Shown in pieces: positions 13,801 through 22,800 of a stretch of DNA of 64,000 nucleotides. The position numbers and the translations under genes were made by a program. Each line of letters begins with the position of its first letter. Position 1 is the first letter of the stretch. Origin of the DNA: Pseudoalteromonas rubra (GTDB lineage Bacteria; Pseudomonadota; Gammaproteobacteria; Enterobacterales; Alteromonadaceae); NCBI RefSeq assembly GCF_005887095.1, contig NZ_PNCI01000003.1, positions 27,877-91,876 on the forward strand, given 5' to 3'. The notes beneath the pieces were generated by a model. That model had not been told where the DNA came from. It ran no database searches and saw only the letters and a list, made by a program, of their open reading frames with translations.

Positions 13801-13878
13801 GTTTTTCTCATACAAGGTGATCCCTGCACGTAATGCATCCGCTATCAACTGCTCAATTACTCTCACCTGTTCCGTCAT
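1837..13878 (-). CDS. Non-ribosomal peptide synthetase, terminal three modules: dock-C-A-PCP-C-A-PCP-E-C-A-PCP-TE
   Basis: The 4013-aa synthetase adds residues 5-7 and releases the product. A TubC-like beta-hairpin docking domain occupies residues 1-60. Module 5: C (HHIVSDG near 216), A (about 550-1050), PCP Ser near 1099; pocket residues read D-F-W-N-I-G-M-V-H, the classic Thr code. Module 6: C (HHIAADA near 1291, Gly of the motif replaced by Ala), A with D-A-W-L-L-G-N-V-V (Leu-like), PCP GGDSI near 2163, then an E domain (HHLLVDGVSWRIL near 2353), giving D-Leu. Module 7: a C domain of the type that accepts a D-residue (YPMTPLQQGMWFH near 2700, HHMIMDG near 2827), A with D-V-E-S-T-G-A-I-S (unassigned; acidic E239 could suit a basic side chain), PCP near 3689. 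A type I thioesterase ends the protein (GHSFGS near 3826, late His in GGHLS). The start overlaps the previous stop (TAATG), so translation is coupled. Confidence 0.95.
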   Translation of the reverse strand: MTEQVRVIEQLIADALRAGITLYEKNGALAFKQKGQFPVALKQQIVAHKAEIIAYFQHQRGTSLEQAEYSAIPKADRSVPLPASYAQQGLWFIEQLQGSSQYYMPAEFVLTGQLDIAALKASIEALIVRHEPLRSRFVATESGQQGVSVIVQEQFETPFQWCDASQWPPHDKAQKVRAKLNEFLSQPFDLTQDLLIRAVVISDQQTHYLAFNMHHIVSDGASMQVLVRELAALYHAALEADSAPQLAPLKVQYGDFAAWQQKALTPAHLSDKLAFWQQALADLDPIQSLPGDFVRPAVQTQRGRVYRQALSPALTARIQAHSAQQSVTPFMWLLSSFMLFVGRLTQNEQVVVGTPVLGRDHPDLAPLIGLFVNTVVIPANITESLSFNAWLQQQKEQILAAFEHREVPFDRVVEALNCPRDMSHHPLVQILFTLDQSSAAHALQLPGLTVVEQSRADGDEIDIKCDLELNAVLDENTKALTLNWKYDSDLYLSKTIQHWSESFEVLLEQLVEAPQTQIGRIPLLNKTQTQSILEYAQYTQTQWDNTQTLVSLFEEQVQRFGQRIAVVDEHERLSYQALNNRVNRLARVLVASKIEPQTMLPVSVTRSVNMVVTLLAILKAGAAYVPIDPDYPKDRIDYIIGDVGSRWLICDSVTEARFAGCAQSMINIDDEAIYAGIAIADNLELDIQPDHLAYMIYTSGTTGRPKGVQIEHRHVVRLLHVEPALFDFNERDVWTLFHSFCFDFSVWEMYGALLFGAKLVVISKAMSQDTQAFASCLLSEKVTVLNQTPGAFYALQSAMCGLEETEQAQCQVRYVIFGGEALQPGKLKPWAKRFDACQLINMYGITETTVHVTFKRLTDADLALGVSNIGHAIPTMSCYVLDKHQQLLPMGAVGELYVGGEGVCRGYWQREELNAQRFIADPFANTSGKKLYKSGDLVRFLPDGELTYISRADDQVKVRGYRIELGEIENQLRQHPDLQAVCVLLNRDDQQGARISAFVVVRRGVELTDPISQVQQYLRSALPEFMLPTNVVVVEALPLTSNGKIDKKALLALDILQQEAVYQVPDSDVERAIAQSFSALLGVDKVGLNDHFFRLGGHSLLATQLVSQLRERYGLSVELKEVFQSPRVGELAKAVSVADTATSLSVDIPRTQSGLPVPLSFAQARLWTVEQMTPGSAQYHMPGTFTLSGSLNLAAFRQAWHAIILRHEVLRSKIIQDDTLGPQQQVVPDFEVLLTFIDARTLAPHAQQQSWLRAQRDDAMQPFDLSQGLMIRLTLMAVADTQYRLLVNLHHIAADAHSLAILSEELAAFYQHFACGQPLPELLAHPLPIHYADYAQWQRNTLNTSALEAHRRFWLAHLADAPPLHQLPLDRARTRMSVAQGGMHTTHLDSAVCEQIQVQCRRHDVTLFTWLQTAFAVFVGKYSHTTDVVIGAPFSGREHSQLQLLVGFFINTLPIRTRFTPQLTFTELLAQQKAVMVDIQAHQAMPFEQILDALNLERSLSHQGVFQLSFALNPQLDTDLRLADIEVQAEQAVSVAAKFDIELSAVQTADGIRLSWCYNTALFDAVSIECMSQSLQVLLNALASNTDHCIADLPLTKRRYDAIKGQSHPVSKPQTVVDRLAQLGAQNPDKIALKDPQQSERLTYGELNERTSRLAKYLIGQGLKPQQTVLVSCDAGCDLVVAMLGVLKAGGAYVPVSAHYPKARIAHIIADSNSQWLLTQQRFASQFEQHTQCQTIMLDSPELDVQLASCATAPLPELNAEQLAYVIYTSGTTGQPKGVMIPHQGLTNLCAWHQRAFTLDADSVGSQTANIAFDAATWEIWPYLSAGAQLVFVASAELTDPQSLSAFLTQESVSHCFLATPIAEVMLADPRFAPASLKYLLVGGDRLNPVNGSFPFKLINNYGPTEASVVATSGPVVCGTEALPDIGLPVDNCDVYIVDEQGHSVADGMVGELLIAGQGLALGYLNRPELSEEKFTELELDSGTSVRVYRSGDLVRRLSNGRIAYIGRNDAQVKIRGYRIELAEIDHQLRAQDGVAECTVQITEAQSGNKQLTAFVVPEITHTGHNLAAQLRGLLRPILPEYMVPARFLMLEALPLTAHGKLDHRALQVLAQQAQEVAAEHPKEPGAKSNTQTQHNHILILMRELLNQPDLQPEDDFFASGGDSILAIQLASRARAIDIPVSVADIFAHSSAAALTASFKTTNALSEPSAADHEQQHFVGKLRPQPIQQWFFEQAFAVPEHWNQAVMLSIDKSVSFSHLCEAVQGLVACHDLLRLSVRNKDELYISDQLSSTDICQYHNLSGAGVQWRDALAELSNSAQASFSFDGSPLLRLCHVATPDSEQTDRLLIIAHHLLVDGVSWRILLTDLEQACTMAQAGQAVTLPPASASLDAIAFYLQERACEGKHLERWQGACATARCQQALGASLSDRASTSVLRSKFQLSEAHTRQLLNEANRAYKSNIQTLLLSAWQWSGLANYQQVEQVVLLESHGRAKLSGAHDASRTIGWLTALFPLRLHSQSGASDCVLTQTICAVKEQLAWATEHGCEFGALRYSHPDPQVRTSLTIDTRTQVFFNYLGQLDTVLQQRGLLGDASEPPGAMRNELDDGFVALQITAAVTHGRLSVTLECASGYYTEQDAMRLSAHFEQAIETVLAHCLAQTENCPTPSDFALLPELDCLQLQQLLDKAGQSVADIYPMTPLQQGMWFHAQSTESPVYREQSVMLLEGALDTEAFEYAWTQLMAKHSILRTAFFVTSEQPVQLVFEQCKLPLQIDEPQHYDETVTVRLAQLAEQEFARPIELNRAPCMLLRLVPFGEHCHGFIWTYHHMIMDGWSLPVLFDGLIEFYQARVESRGLALVADPFRDYVAYLETRDTQAEKAFWQTQLGHIDTPTLVTEHLALSADKAPGVSELTQMLSTELTQRLNQFAKHQGLTLNQVIQGAWAYWLRTCCQSDYVLFGQTISGRPDALPNVAQRVGLYINTQPVLITTLGQMSVKDYLLQIKAHQAQLTRFAHTPLAEIHQWSGIDNSSDLFDALYVFENYPNDPLAEESAPFRVKVCSEQDQTHYPITFVVGVADQLSLTLSYSEAMLTNTQASQSLNLITDLLDAFMAQPDMTLAQLPLVKPEQATQIPHFELPGAQPRMDQYQTLHQAFAQIRAKYETNPAIHYIQQSNHTEVVLSYGELDGAACQLANYLSANYSLCAGQAVIAVCLDSGPQLIIAILAALKLGASYLPIAPALPEKRRHYMLTNAQAAVLISAESAWIDDAPACPVVDLTASHAAISAQSIEFVEAGCHGESACYVIYTSGTTGEPKGVQVAHRSVLNYVSCLQSNYAITPDDKYLQFASCSFDVFAEEVFCTLLSGATLVMAEQEQLLNSQALAELSRQSKLSLMSLPTAYWHQLAMSPVDLGPAMRVITVGGEQMQSTALRAWQRHYGSAIRIINAYGPTETTISATLMDVTRYQGDSIPIGQPLAGLTVHILDRELRSVPDYVAGELYVGGAALALGYLDDKTKTDKAFVFNPNTQARCYKTGDKVRLEGGALHFLGRLDEQVKIRGYRIELGEIERALLEHQEVKACAVVVKSDKAAGDQLVAFIESHDADVTLLKATLAEQLPKYMVPQWVVSRAQLPHNNNGKLDRKALVREAQTLTMAKPEHYIAPTTPLERHLCDYLAELLQCPQVGLSDDFFELGGHSLLMMRLHTELCDTLETEVPIALLLQHPCVGDLAKALTEFQHAHQDQHLSPQSLLCLQTGSNGVTPVVLIAGAGGLLMAFQALVQGLDKRIPVYGLQPDLIAHDPDAVGSVETTALHYVSALTQAGFGQVNLIGHSFGSFIALAMARHLEHSDEFISGSQGVSVASITILDTPRPVQSVVPVTEPQANRLMLENINTFFALQFDDAQLEALLAMSAEAQGKALAQSMTQSGYHFSPAQLQRLQTVFCAQLMADVYLPEQLGCPIRVIKAKQTQEFEGRTLTSDMGWQALYDHVRAFEVAGGHLSILGHKDVGAVVKIIESDYIL

Positions 13879-16800
13879 TACAAAAACATCTCTTCTGAAG
13901 TATCGTTTTCGTTATCGTCCTGTGCCTGTTGGGCCATCGCCTGATGGATCTCAATCCACTGCGCGAGTGCCGCAACGGTAGGCCGCTCAAATAGAATTCT
14001 GACCGACATGCTTACGCCAAGTTGTGACTCAATCAAACCAATACACTGAGTCGCCAGCAGCGAATGGCCTCCCAGACTGAAGAAGTTGTCTTCAATACCG
14101 AGCGTTTCCACATTGAGTACAGAGGCCAGAATCTCGACCAGCGTTAACTCCATGTCATTTCTTGGCGCAACAACATTATTGGCTGATGATGCACATTGCG
14201 CACCTAAGGCATACAGCGCATGAACATCCACTTTGCCATTCGCCGTTAAAGGCAGGGTTTCTGTCAGTACATAGCGATACGGCAGCATATAGGCGGGCAA
14301 AGACTGACTCAGGTGTGCAGACCACTCTGAGGCCAGCGCAGGCTCGGCAAGCGCAGGCATTTCAGTGCGTTCAGCCAGCTCCGATAGCAAATAGGCTTCG
14401 AGGTTGTCACCCGCTTCATTGAGCAACACCACAGCCTGTTCAATACCGGGCAGTTGCTGTAACTGGTGGGCAATTTCTTGTGGCTCTATTCGATAGCCTC
14501 TCAGTTTTATCTGGCTATCCGCACGGTGGCAAAACACCAGCGCTCCAGGGGTACCATCGTCATTTATAGACCAGCGCACCAGATCGCCACTGCGATAAAA
14601 ACGCTGCTCACTCTGCTTCGCACCAAATGGCAGCCACACAAACTTTTCATCACTGAGCTCGGTTCTGTTTAAATACCCCTGAGCCAGATTGTTGCCGCCG
14701 ATATAAAGCTCACCGGTTACACCAGCAGGCACAGGCTGCATCTGCTCATCCAGTACCAATAAGTGTGTATTCGCTATTGGTTGACCAATTGGGACCTGAC
14801 TATGGGACTGTGTGTTAAGCGCGGCTATTTGCCGCTTGTCACAGCGGAAGGTACTCGTACCCACGGTGGCTTCGGTGGGACCGTATTCGTTGATCCACTC
14901 AACATTGGGTAAACGTTCGCTAAGCTGAGCCACAAGCGAAACCGGTAACGCCTCGCCACCCACAACCACCTGATGCGCCCCGTTAAAACTCCGATCTTCT
15001 GCAAGTGCGCACTGCTTCAATACCGAAACGACCCCCTGCAGATGTGCTGGTGTCACCTTAAACACCCCGGCAATCTCCTGGCACAATCGGTTTGCCAGCT
15101 CTTTGAGCATACGCTCGTCATCTGCCAGCATATCGATGCACACTCCCTGCAACAAGGCTGGCCAGATGGCCGTGACGGTGGCATCAAACGCCAACGGCGT
15201 ACTCACTACACTGAAACTTATGGTGTCGTTGAAGTAGTCATGGCGAGCATGCTCCAGGTAAAGCGCCAGATTGGCATGGGTGATGGCGACACCTTTGGGC
15301 TGCCCTGTCGTGCCTGAAGTGTAAATCACATAGGCCAGATCTGAATGTTCACTGCGTGGGAACTGTTCACGCGTTTGCTTTGGCAACCAGTTATTCGGCT
15401 GGTCTATTTCCAACACCGACAAAGGGGGTTGGGTAGCTGCATCGATAATCGGTTTAAGCTGTGTCATGAGCTTACTATGAGTGAGCAGCCAGCTCGCGCC
15501 ACTGTCGCGAATAATAAACTGAGCACGTGACGCAGGCAGTGTCGGATCAACCGGCACATATGCAGAGCGAACCTTAAATGCCGCCAGCATAGCAACCACC
15601 TGGTCGCACCCGGCATTCAGGCACAAAGCAATACGCATGCCCGGCTTCACCCCCTGCTCCAGCAAATAGCTGGCCAGAGCGCCGGCCTTTTGCTCCAGCG
15701 CTGCATAACTGAGCATGCAGCTGTCAGCGTCGCGCACCGCAAGCTGGCTGTCCGCTAGGTGTGCCTTTGCACTGATCTGGCTGTGAATGCATTGTGCCGG
15801 GACCGCTGTGACCGGACCGCGCATATTGACCAGCTGATGTTGAGCCTGCTGCGTCATCACAGGCAGGCACCGCACCTTGTGTTCAGGCGCCTTGAGAATG
15901 GCACTGATCAATATTTCAAAAGACTCAGCAAGGGCTGCCACTGTCGCGGGTTTAAATAAAGCCGAGCAATAGTTCCACTCCAGTTCAATGCCATCACCCT
16001 TTTCAATGGCGTTCACTTCGAGATCAAACTTCATCATGGGCTCGGCGGGCGCTTCAACTTCAATGTGCAACTGAGGCAGCACCAGATCGGTGGTTTCATT
16101 ATTTTGTAGCGCAAACAAAATCTGAAAAATCGGTTGGTGTCCCAGGTTTCGTTCCGGCTTAAGCGCCTCAACTAATTGCTCAAAGGGCAGTGCCTGATGT
16201 TTAAACGCATCCAGAATAACCTGCTTTTGCTGAGCCAATAGCTGATTGAAACTTTGCCCTGGTTGAGTACGTGTACGTATTACTAAGGTATTGACAAAAA
16301 ACCCGATAAGATTGGCCACTTCATTGTGTTCACGGCCAGCAACCGGCGAGCCAATGACCACATCATCCGTTTGACTGTAGCGCAGCACCAGTAAAGAAAA
16401 CATGGTATTGAGCCACATGAACAAGGTCACGCCCTGAGACTTACAGTGTTCATGAATTGCCCGGGTCAATGCTGCACTCAGACGTTGGGTATGACGCTGA
16501 CCACTTAGCTGAGCCATTGCCGGACGCGGGTAGTCCAGTGGGAGCTGATGTAATGGAGGATGGCCATCAAGGGCTGTCAGCCAATATTGCACTGCATCCT
16601 GATTAGCATGCTTTGTCCAGGTATTACGTTGCCAGTACGCAAAGTCGCCGTACTGAACAGGCAAAGGCTGAGTCAATTCGGCTGGCAGCTGGTACTGTGC
16701 TTCTTTCGCAAAATGGCGATAAAACGCAATGAATTCTCGGACCAAAATTGCCATAGACCAGCCATCGCTGGCGATGTGGTGCATATTAAAATGCACCCGG

Positions 16801-19800
16801 TAATCGTCCTGCGCACATTCAACCAGTAGCACTCGGATCAGCAGATCCCTGCTCAAATCAAACCGGTTTGTTGCATTGGCATGGGCCGCCTGCTCCCAAC
16901 GCTGTTGCCGGGCTCGCTCACCCAGTTTAGTCAGGTCAAGGTGAGTGAGCGGTAAATCAAACCTGGCGCTTACTTGCTGAACGGGCTCTGCGTGTTGCGC
17001 CCCCTGAATAATCTGAGTGCGTAACACTTCATGGCGTGAGATCAGGGCATTAAGCGCTTCACTGAACGCGCCTTTGTCGAGCGTTCCGCTGAATTTAAAC
17101 CCGGCAGGCATATGATACTGAGTACTCGACTCATGTAATTGCTCAATCAGCCAGAGTCGTTGCTGGGCAAAGGACAAAGGCAAAGCTTGCTGACGTGACA
17201 CAGGCACAATCGCATGCACGGCTGCAATCGGTGTACAGTGTTCTAACGCCTGAGCCAGCGAGGCGATGGTGGGTGTTTTGAATAGTTGCGGTAGCGTGAC
17301 ATCGAGATTTTTTTGCTGCCGGATCTGGCTAATAAGCTTGATGGCCAGCAGCGAATGCCCGCCCAAGTCAAAAAAGCTGTCTTCGAGATCCACATGCTCA
17401 GTGAGTAAAATATCACTGTAAAGCTGATACAAATAGGATTGCATGGGAGTCAGCGTCGTCAAATCCAGCGCCCTGCTGGTGCTGCTTTCTTGTTGCTGCG
17501 CCAATGCCATCAGCGCTTTACTGTCTACTTTGCCATTGGCTGTCAGGGGGATGGCTTCGACCCGATTAAATTGCCCCGGGATCATGTACGGAGGCAGGTA
17601 TTGGGCAAGGTGGCTTCTCAATTGACTGTCTGATGGCACTTTGCCATTAAGGTAAAGCACATGTGCCTGCAACAACGCCTGGGATTCATCGACGGTTACT
17701 GCGCAATCACGCACACCGTCCAGCTCTCTCAGATAATGGCAAATCGCATTCAGGTCTATTCGATAGCCACGCAACTTGACTTGCTCATCTGTGCGTCCAC
17801 AGTATCTGAGGTATGCAAGCCTTCCCTGCTCGTCGCTTTGCCATCGCACCAGATCACCGCTTCGATAAAAACGCATCGGCTTTTTGTCCGTTATGCTGAG
17901 AGTGACAAACTTAGCCTGATTCAGTGCTGCCAGGTTGACATAACCCGGGCTGATAACTGGGCCGCCTATCAGTAACTCTCCGGGTACATTGTCAGGCACA
18001 GGCTGATCAAACTGGTCAACAACCAGCATAGCCACACCTTCATTAGGCAGGCCAATCGGCACATCCGCATAACATAGGGTAGTTTGCGGGTTCAGATCGG
18101 GGGTGAGCGAAAACACGCTACAACCCACGGTTGCCTCGGTCGGGCCATATTCATTTACCCAGGTACAGGCTGGCAACTTGTTGCGTAATACAAGTAATAA
18201 ATCGCTGTCCAGCGCTTCGCCGCCAATCACCAGAGTATGCGGCGCACTATTGCTGCCAAGCTCGTCCATCAAGGCCTGGATCGCACGTAGGTGTGCAGGT
18301 GTGAGCTTGAATAAGCGTGGCCTGATAGAATTAAACAGGAGCTCACTGATGGCTGCCAACTGGTGTGGCCCCTGAGTCACTATCTCGACCTCGCCGCCAC
18401 ATAACAGTGGGGGAACAAGTGCGGTGATCGTGGCATCAAAAGCCAAAGGTGTGCTCACTACCGCCAGCGGCAGTGTTACATCCGCATCAAGGTAAGTATC
18501 CATCGCGTGTGATAAATACCCGTTCAGGTTGCCATGGGTGATCATGACGCCCTTTGGTCGTCCGGTAGAGCCCGACGTATAAATGATGTAGCACAAGCGT
18601 TCTGCATCAGAGGTTTCTGACTCACCAAGCTCGTCATTACCCGGAACTGAGACCGGATAACCAGCAAAGTTGGACTCCACGTCAAATAAGTCATCCAGGA
18701 AAAGAAAATCAGTGCCGCTGTCTATCAGCTTCTCGGTATCTTCACTGAGAGCCAGGATCATCACAATGTCGGCATCTTCAACAATGTAAGACAGAGATTT
18801 TTCTGGCGTATCATAATGCAAAGGCACATACACATGGCGCGCTTTGAGAATAGCCAGCACCGCAATGACCATGGCTGGGCCCGAAGGCAGCAGCAGTGCA
18901 ATTCGACTTTGCTCATCAAATCCCATTTCCAGCAAACAGTGAGCAAGCTGATTGGCACGCTGTTCCACTTCGAGATAACTGAATGCTTCACCGTTACAAC
19001 GCAACGCAACGCTATGGGGTTGTATTTCAGCAATGGCACTGAAATGATGATGCCAGCCAATATCGCTGCTGTGTTGTTCGCTGTCGGCCTCGCTATACGC
19101 CAGCAGTTGCTCAAGCAATTTGGCATCGCATAAACTCATCTCACTGATGCGTCGCTGCGGCTCTTGCAGGCATGTCTGGAGCAAATGGGTATACTGACGC
19201 GCGAAAGACTCAATGCTGCGCTCCTGCCATAAAGCGCTATCGTAAAGCCATTCGACCACAATGTTATCGCCACTGTCGATCACAGATACTTCGAGATCCA
19301 GTTTTGCGCTGCGTACGCCGGTGTCGTTGACGGTGACATCCAGACCATCCAGCTTCAACGCCTCGTTAACCTGATTATTGACCCGGAAAACCACCTGAAC
19401 CAAAGGATGGATCCCCAGACTACGCTCACTGTTCAGCGTCTCGACCAGTGCATCAAACGGAATATGCTGATGGTTCAGCGCATTTTGCAGAGTTTCATTA
19501 CTTTGAGTTAATGCTTCAGTAAAGGTCAGCTCAGGTTCGATGCGATGGCGCAATACCAGTGTATTGATGAAGTTGCCTATCACAGCTTCCAGTTCACTGA
19601 ATTCGCGCCCTGCAACCGGAGTACCCAGCACCAAATCAGACTGCCCGGACAAACGGCTCATCCACAGTGCAAACACACACTCCAGTACGCCAAACAGAGT
19701 TTGCCCATTGCTCTTAACAAACTGGCGTAAGGTAGCGCCCAACTCCCTTGGTAGTTCGCAGCAGTAGAGCGCCCCGCCACTGATCACACGATTTTCTCTG

Positions 19801-22800
19801 GCATTATCCAGCGGTAATTCATGCACCCGAGGCAAGTTGGCCAACTGACTTTGCCAGTAGTCAACGCTGGTTTGCCACTGCGGCTGAGAGACTAAATGAC
19901 GCTGCCAGTGCACATAGTCAATGTAGCTATGGATCAGCGGGGTGCACGCAGGAGTGCGGTGTTCAACCGCTGCTCGATATGCTGCTTCTAATGCCCGGCA
20001 CAACACACCTATTGACCAACCATCAGACACGATGTGATGCATGGTCACTATCAAAACAAAAAGCTGCTCATCAAGCTTTAGCAGCTGAGCGCGCAGCAGC
20101 AGATCCTGACTCAGATCGAATGCTGTGTGATAATCCTCAGCCAATAAGGAGCGCAGCGTATCAGCCTGCACCTCGTCATCAACATGACTTAAGTCCTGTT
20201 GTTTTAACGCAAAGTTAAGGCCGGAATTCAGATACTGGAACGGTTCATTCTGTGCGTTCTGACCATAATTAAAGCGCAGGATTGTGTGTTGCTGCACCAC
20301 CTGTTCGAATGCCTGCGATAAGGCCTCAACATCTAACGCGCCTTTAATGGTAAACGCGCCTTGCAAATTATACTGCTTACTATGGCCCTGCATTTGATCG
20401 ACAAACCAGATCCGCTGCTGTGCAAAAGACAAGGGATGCTCACCTGACTGATCAACCGACTCTAGTGTTTGACCGACCAGAATATCCTGATCCAACAGAC
20501 ATAGTTCCAGTTTTTCAACCGTCGGGTTAGCAAAAATAGCCTGTAACGACAGTACCCGGTCGAATCGGGCACGAATACAGTTGGCAAGACGCATGGCCAG
20601 CAAGGAATGACCCCCAATAGAGAAAAAGTCATCGTCAGCTGCAACCTGGGGCACACCCGTCAACTCCGCGAACAAAGTCGCCAGCTGTTGTTGTAATGCC
20701 GTACTCGGCGGCGTGTAGCTACGCTCATAGTTTAGCGGCCGGGCAGCTAACTGTTTACGGTCTACCTTTGCGTTACCCAGCACGGGCAATTGTGCCAGCG
20801 CCACGAAATGACTGGGTATCATGGCCTGAGGCAGGCGCGTTGATAAGGTATCTCGTAAAGTTGCCGCGGTGACTGGTGTCTCTTGATCCGCTGCGACAAA
20901 ATAGGCAACCAGGGTATCAATACCGCTTTGCTTAATGGCGACAACAGCGGCCGCTTTAATGCTTGTCAGACCGGTCAGTTTCGCTTCAATTTCACTGATA
21001 TCGATGCGATAACCTCGGATCTTGAGCTGGCTGTCCAGCCTGCCGAGATATTCCAGCGTGCCCTGATGGGTCAGACGAACACGATCGCCTGAGCGATAGA
21101 AGCGCTCAGCTCCTTTATTTTCGCTCTGGCAGCGTACGAAATATTGCTCTGTCAACTGTGGCGCGCGCAAATAACCATCGGCCAGCGAAGTGCCGCCAAT
21201 ATAGAGCTCACCCGGCATACCGACCGGCACGGGTTGCGCCCGTTTATCCAGCACCTGTACGCTGACGTGTGCCAGCGGTTTACCAATGGGATAATGCTCA
21301 ATGTCACTTGGTACCTGCTCCGAGATGGTGTGTGTAGTCACCCCAATACAGGTTTCACTGGGACCGTAATGATTGATGATATGTGCTGACGGGTAATGCT
21401 CTTGTAAATCACTGACAAGAGAGACATCCAGCGCTTCTCCGCCGAGCACCCACTGTTCAATGGCTGGCTGGTTCTCTTTCAGAGCGGCTATGTGCGGCAA
21501 CAATTCACGGGCAAAAGAAGGCGTGATTTTTAACATATTAACCTGCTGCGCACTTAGCATTTCCACCAACTGCTGAGGGTCTGGCAGCGCCAGCTCTGTT
21601 GGCATCACCACGGTGCCCCCTTGCATCAGAACCGGGTAAATGCCGGTCAGACAGAGATCGGTGGCAAGTCCAGTGACAACACCAGAGCGGGTATGCGATG
21701 AAAATTCGATACACTGAGAAATAGAATCACAGTAACTGGCCAGTGCACCATGGCTTATCGCCACCCCTTTTGGTTTGCCCGTCGAGCCTGAGGTAAAGAT
21801 CACATAAGCCAGGTCACACGGACGGGTTTTATTTACTATACCCGCGTTGTTATTGTGCTGTACCAGCTCATCATAGCCCCGTACAAGGAATCCACATTCA
21901 TCCAGTGTGGCTTTTGTATCTGCCTGAACTGCCTGTGCATCGACCACCACCAGGGTGTGACACCCTGCCAGCTGCATAATTTCGATCACCCGCTGAACCG
22001 GCGTTTCCAGGTCAATGGGCAGATAGGCCGCCCCGGCACGCATCACGCCCAGCAAGGCCACCAGGCTGTTAACCTGTCGATTAACCAGTACAGCCACAAT
22101 ATCATCGCTCTGTATTGTGTCATCGAGCGCACTGGCCAGACTGGCACTGTGCTCATCCAGCTCAGCGTAACTTAAGGACTGAGTAGGGTCACTTGCCGAC
22201 ACCAACGCGGCGTGAGCAGGTCTCGATTGGGCATGAGCCAGAATTTGAGGTAACACCATAGGCGCAGCTCGGCGTGGCGGCTCTGTCGTCAGAAGCTGCT
22301 GAGCCAGTTTCACAGAGGGTAACTGAGCGTCTGACAGTGGCATGCTCTGGTCACCACTAAACGCCCGGAATAATGCCTGAAAGTCTTCGCCAATTTGCGC
22401 GATAAGTTCACCGGAAAATAACGCCACATTGTATTCAAGCTCTGCGACCATTGCCTTACCCTGAGTAGTCAGGGTGAGCGTCAGATCAAATTTTGCACTG
22501 TGATTTTTCAGCGTGAACAGTTCTGCTTCCAGTGAACCTGAACGCAATGACGTTGTGGGTACGGCGTTATAATTAAACAACACACTAAAAAGCTGTGAGG
22601 TGTCGGCAAGCTTAGCCAGCGCATCCTGAGACACACTTTGGTTTTCCAGCGCCCGGGTCACTTGTGTCAGGGTATTGCGGGCAAGTTCACTGAATGACAT
22701 CTCAGCGGTTATCTGCTGACGCAGTGGCAGAGTGTGAATAAAACAGCCGATCATGGATTCAAATTCACTGTGCTCCCGACCCAGCACCGGCACACCCACC